A DNA stretch of 7,930 nucleotides, taken from the NCBI GenBank assembly GCA_024278775.1, contig JAJRSP010000118.1, positions 1 through 7,930 on the forward strand, written 5' to 3'. Every line of letters begins with the position of its first letter. The stretch's first letter is position 1. The translations under genes and the position numbers were made by a program. The stretch is from Planctomycetota bacterium (GTDB lineage: Bacteria > Planctomycetota > Phycisphaerae > UBA1845). The notes under the pieces were generated by a model, which saw only the letters and a program-made list of their open reading frames with translations, searched no databases and was not told the DNA's origin. This document shows positions 5,771-7,930 of this stretch, piece by piece.

Positions 5771-7353
5771 CGGCATCGTGCGGTCTTGTCTATCTGGTGG
5801 GCGGCGGTCCCGGCGATCCGGGGCTGATCACCGTGCGTGGGCTGTCCCTTTTGCATGAGGCGGATGTCATCGTTCACGATCGGCTCGCGCCGGTGAGCTT
5901 GCTGGACGATCTTGATGAGTCCGTGGAAATTATTGATGTCGGCAAGACCCCCGGATCCCACCGTGCCAGGCAAACGGAAATTGATCGTCTTCTGGTTGAT
6001 CGTGCCAGACGTGGATTATGCGTGGTGCGTTTCAAGGGCGGCGACCCCTTCGTGTTTGGTCGCGGCTATGAAGAAATGCAGGCGTGCCGGGCGGCCGGTG
6101 TACCGTGTGTGGTTGTGCCCGGCGTCAGCAGCGCGTTTGCCGCACCAGCCGTCGTGGGCATACCCATTACCTCGCGAAAACTCGTGCGAACGTTCGCCGT
6201 GTTGACCGCGAGTGTCGCCGCCGAGAGCGAGGTTTCCGAGCCGGACTACACCGCACTTGCCAAGATCGATACGATCGTCGTGTTGATGGGTTGGAAACAC
6301 CTCGCCCACGTCACCTGTTCGCTGATCGAGGCCGGTCGTGACGGTTCCACGCCGGTCGCGTGTATCGAAAACGCCACCCTGCCGCAGCAACGTGTGGCCA
6401 CCGCGACACTCGAAACGATTGTCGAAGTCGTGGCGCGGTCCGGGTTAAGGCCGCCCATCACGACGGTCATCGGTCAGGTTGCGGCATTGGCCGACGTGCC
6501 GCGTGCCGTGGCTGACTTGGGATTGGATTGCCGCGGCGCTTCGCCGATGGCGACCAAACGGGTTTTGGTGACGAGACCCGCCGAGCGTTCCCACCGGTTG
6601 TTGGGGCTGCTGCGGGCGAAGGGCGCGGTCCCGATAGCTTGTCCGCTCACGGAAATCGTCTTTCCGGATGAAAACCCGCCGCTTGAAGAGGCTATCCGAG
6701 TCTTTCCGCAATACGATTGGATCGCTTTTACCTCGGTCAATGGCGTGCGTGGGTTCTGGAAGGGTATTCGCCGCATGGGGCTCGATGTCCGTGCCGTCGG
6801 GTCATGCAGAGTTGCCGCGGTGGACGTCGCCACGGCCACCGCGCTTGACACCATCGGTATCGTGCCGGATGTGGTGGGGGCCGGTCGTGGCGCGGCCGGT
6901 CTTGCGGAGCAGATCATCAGCGCGGTATCCGATTCGGAAGGCGATACTGCTGGGCGAGGGCCAACGCGTGTCCTCTTTCCCCGTTCCGATAGAGCGCGGC
7001 CTACGTTGACGGAAGCGCTTTCGCAAGCCGGCATGGTGGTGGACTCACCCATTACCTACCGCACGGCTGCGATAGGCGCATCGACAAGCATTGTCGCTAA
7101 CTCTGTGTCAGGGTGCGCGGCCGCGCCCGGCGGCGTGGACGTGATCCTGTTTTACAGTCCCTCGTCGGTGGAGGCGTTCACCGAGGCGGGTCTGACGGTT
7201 GGCGGCGCGGCGGTAGCTTGCATTGGTGAGACGACGGCTTCGGCTGCGCGACACGCGGGCATCAACCCGGTGATCATCTGCGACCAACCCTCGGATGAGG
7301 CCATGGTCGAGGCGATTTCGCGCCATTTTCATCGGGCCGAGATACCGGCGTAA
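5767..7353 (+). CDS. cobA-hemD: Fused uroporphyrinogen-III C-methyltransferase (SUMT) and uroporphyrinogen-III synthase
   Basis: A 528-residue bifunctional tetrapyrrole enzyme. Residues 1 to about 250 are SUMT, which methylates uroporphyrinogen III to precorrin-2 using SAM: VGGGPGDPGLIT (11-22), RFKGGDPFVFGRG (88-100), VPGVSSAFAAPAVVGIPIT (117-135) and a C-terminal ITTVIGQVAAL (231-241). Residues 262 to 520 are HemD, which cyclises hydroxymethylbilane to uroporphyrinogen III: RVLVTRPAE (265-273), FTSVNGV (321-327), VLFPRSDRARPTL (402-414), FYSPSSVEAF (462-471) and CIGETTA (485-491). The order CobA-HemD is a known fusion in several phyla and would channel the unstable intermediate. The CysG-type dehydrogenase domain is absent, so precorrin-2 oxidation must be done elsewhere. 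The start overlaps the chelatase stop (ATGA), with GAGG (5756-5759) upstream, indicating translational coupling. A short inverted repeat (AGTGA/TCACT, 7353-7370) follows the stop but lacks a U-run. Confidence 0.92.
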   Translation: MTASCGLVYLVGGGPGDPGLITVRGLSLLHEADVIVHDRLAPVSLLDDLDESVEIIDVGKTPGSHRARQTEIDRLLVDRARRGLCVVRFKGGDPFVFGRGYEEMQACRAAGVPCVVVPGVSSAFAAPAVVGIPITSRKLVRTFAVLTASVAAESEVSEPDYTALAKIDTIVVLMGWKHLAHVTCSLIEAGRDGSTPVACIENATLPQQRVATATLETIVEVVARSGLRPPITTVIGQVAALADVPRAVADLGLDCRGASPMATKRVLVTRPAERSHRLLGLLRAKGAVPIACPLTEIVFPDENPPLEEAIRVFPQYDWIAFTSVNGVRGFWKGIRRMGLDVRAVGSCRVAAVDVATATALDTIGIVPDVVGAGRGAAGLAEQIISAVSDSEGDTAGRGPTRVLFPRSDRARPTLTEALSQAGMVVDSPITYRTAAIGASTSIVANSVSGCAAAPGGVDVILFYSPSSVEAFTEAGLTVGGAAVACIGETTASAARHAGINPVIICDQPSDEAMVEAISRHFHRAEIPA

Positions 7354-7395
7354 GTGATTTCGTCGTCACTCCAAGGATCCGTACACTACAATCTT

Positions 7396-7686
7396 TCATG
7401 TGTGTTGGCGCGGCGTTATCGCGTAGTTCCGTTTTAGGCACACGGCGTGTCTTTTCAGATTGAGCGTGCTCATCACGGTATGGCTCACACGGATACCCGT
7501 TCGGCAGACCGTGCGAGTCACGCGGGCGCATGCTCTCATCCCGCCTTGCGTGGCGGTGGTTCGGACAAGACGCAACCACTCCGGGCTGCGCAGAGGAATC
7601 CGCGCCCGGAGGCCGCTTATCGGGCTGAAGAGCCGATGCTCGATCGGATTCCACTTCGATCTGCCGTTCGTGACATGGCACACGGC
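7396..7686 (-). pseudogene. ISAzo13-family transposase, C-terminal remnant
   Basis: On the minus strand an open frame reads VCHVTNGRSKWNPIEHRLFS at its beginning and TLNLKRHAVCLKRNYAITPR near its end, stopping at 7396-7398. From memory of the family, ISAzo13 transposases end with a stretch of the form CHFPPGTSKWN.IEHRLFSFIS...ATTT.TGL...MA.LN..RH.FHGEWNYTI.PR. The remnant aligns to this without gaps of note, including RTTATQGGM and TGIRVS in the middle. Many normally fixed residues are changed (for example FPPGT to VTNGR and HGEWNYT to CLKRNYA), and the N-terminal three quarters of the gene, with the rest of the catalytic domain, is missing. It is therefore a decayed fragment of about 96 codons. 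No terminal inverted repeat or target duplication could be identified. Confidence 0.75.
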
Positions 7687-7709
7687 CTCTCTGCGGCGTG
7701 GCGGGCTAA

Positions 7710-7802
7710 GAAGTTTCCCTTCACCGCTTCTTCAAGAATCTGGTTGTCCAGCGTCAGGTCCGCGACGGCTTTGTATTACCGACCGTTCTCGATCTGAAGT
7801 TC
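7710..7802 (-). pseudogene. IS3-family transposase OrfA, C-terminal remnant with in-frame stop
   Basis: The minus strand reads ELQIENGR, a stop (TAA at 7776-7778), then YKAVADLTLDNQ, then ILEEAVKGNF. IS3-family OrfA proteins end with a leucine-zipper segment of the form ELE.ENARLRKAVADLTLDNQILKEA..GNF, so the match is residue by residue with the stop replacing the conserved Leu of ENARL. The helix-turn-helix N-terminus and the catalytic OrfB are not found next to it; OrfB sequence, which should follow, is replaced within about 25 bases by the ISAzo13 remnant. It is a dead fragment of 31 codons. What lies beyond 7802 towards the window end keeps no recognisable OrfA sequence. Confidence 0.75.
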
Positions 7803-7930
7803 CGTGTCTTTCCGGTGAGCGTGCGGGAGGGGATTTGAGCGGCCCGGTATCGTCAGCCGGCGATGGTCGACGGGTCAGGATGGCCGCGACGCCTCGAATT
7901 GCTGTCGCAGCGTCCGGAGCTCCTGATCGC
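7803..7930. other. Unassigned end of window
   Basis: No gene is recognised here. On the minus strand a short open tail enters from the window edge and reads DQELRTLRQQFEASRPS before a TGA at 7875-7877. It could be the last 17 codons of a gene lying mostly outside the window, with a coiled-coil-like composition, or chance. Confidence 0.2.

Noticed and set aside
7387..7392. TACAAT as a promoter -10 box after cobA-hemD
   Set aside because: No acceptable -35 lies 16-18 bases upstream and only transposase remnants in the opposite orientation follow.
7447..7797. Plus-strand frame of 116 codons at the right end
   Set aside because: It is antisense to the two transposase remnants, has no ribosome-binding site, and shows no motif or protein-like composition.

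Overview
The window looks like a chromosomal segment from a GC-rich planctomycete, most likely of the Phycisphaerae type. The first two proteins carry that group's secreted-protein hallmarks: a C-terminal DCNGN / DCDGNGVDDNCDPPGACC cysteine-rich tail, and a C-terminal VPAASTWGL + hydrophobic segment + RRR sorting signal of the IPTL-CTERM kind. This is inferred from motif style, not from a phylogenetic marker. All intact genes are on the + strand.

Layout. (1) 2-2577: two closely spaced genes for exported proteins, a subtilisin-like serine peptidase cut by the left window edge and a six-bladed YWTD-type beta-propeller with a sorting signal. A likely terminator follows at 2664-2709. (2) 2833-3813: an integral-membrane UbiA-family prenyltransferase resembling decaprenyl-phosphate phosphoribosyltransferase. 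(3) 3827-7353: a sulfur-assimilation / siroheme unit. It has a good sigma70-like promoter, a roughly 250-nt leader, then cysH (APS/PAPS reductase with the iron-sulfur cysteines), a CbiX/SirB-type sirohydrochlorin chelatase, and a CobA-HemD fusion (uroporphyrinogen-III synthase plus SUMT). CysH yields sulfite. The other two enzymes supply all but one of the steps to siroheme, the cofactor of assimilatory sulfite reductase. Precorrin-2 dehydrogenase and sulfite reductase itself are not in the window. (4) 7396-7802, minus strand: eroded remains of two unrelated insertion sequences lying against each other, an ISAzo13-family transposase C-terminus and an IS3-family OrfA C-terminus with an in-frame stop.

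The most interesting element is the cysH leader. Starting 10 bases after the promoter -10 box is a short ORF (3865-4026) encoding Cys-Cys-Cys-Gly-Cys-Cys. It is followed by a stack of mutually exclusive hairpins and ends in a strong intrinsic terminator just before the cysH ribosome-binding site. This is the architecture of a cysteine-sensing, ribosome-mediated transcription attenuator, comparable in logic to trp/his leaders and to the polycysteine leader ORFs reported in mycobacteria. I read it as a candidate cysteine attenuator controlling sulfate reduction and siroheme synthesis in a planctomycete.
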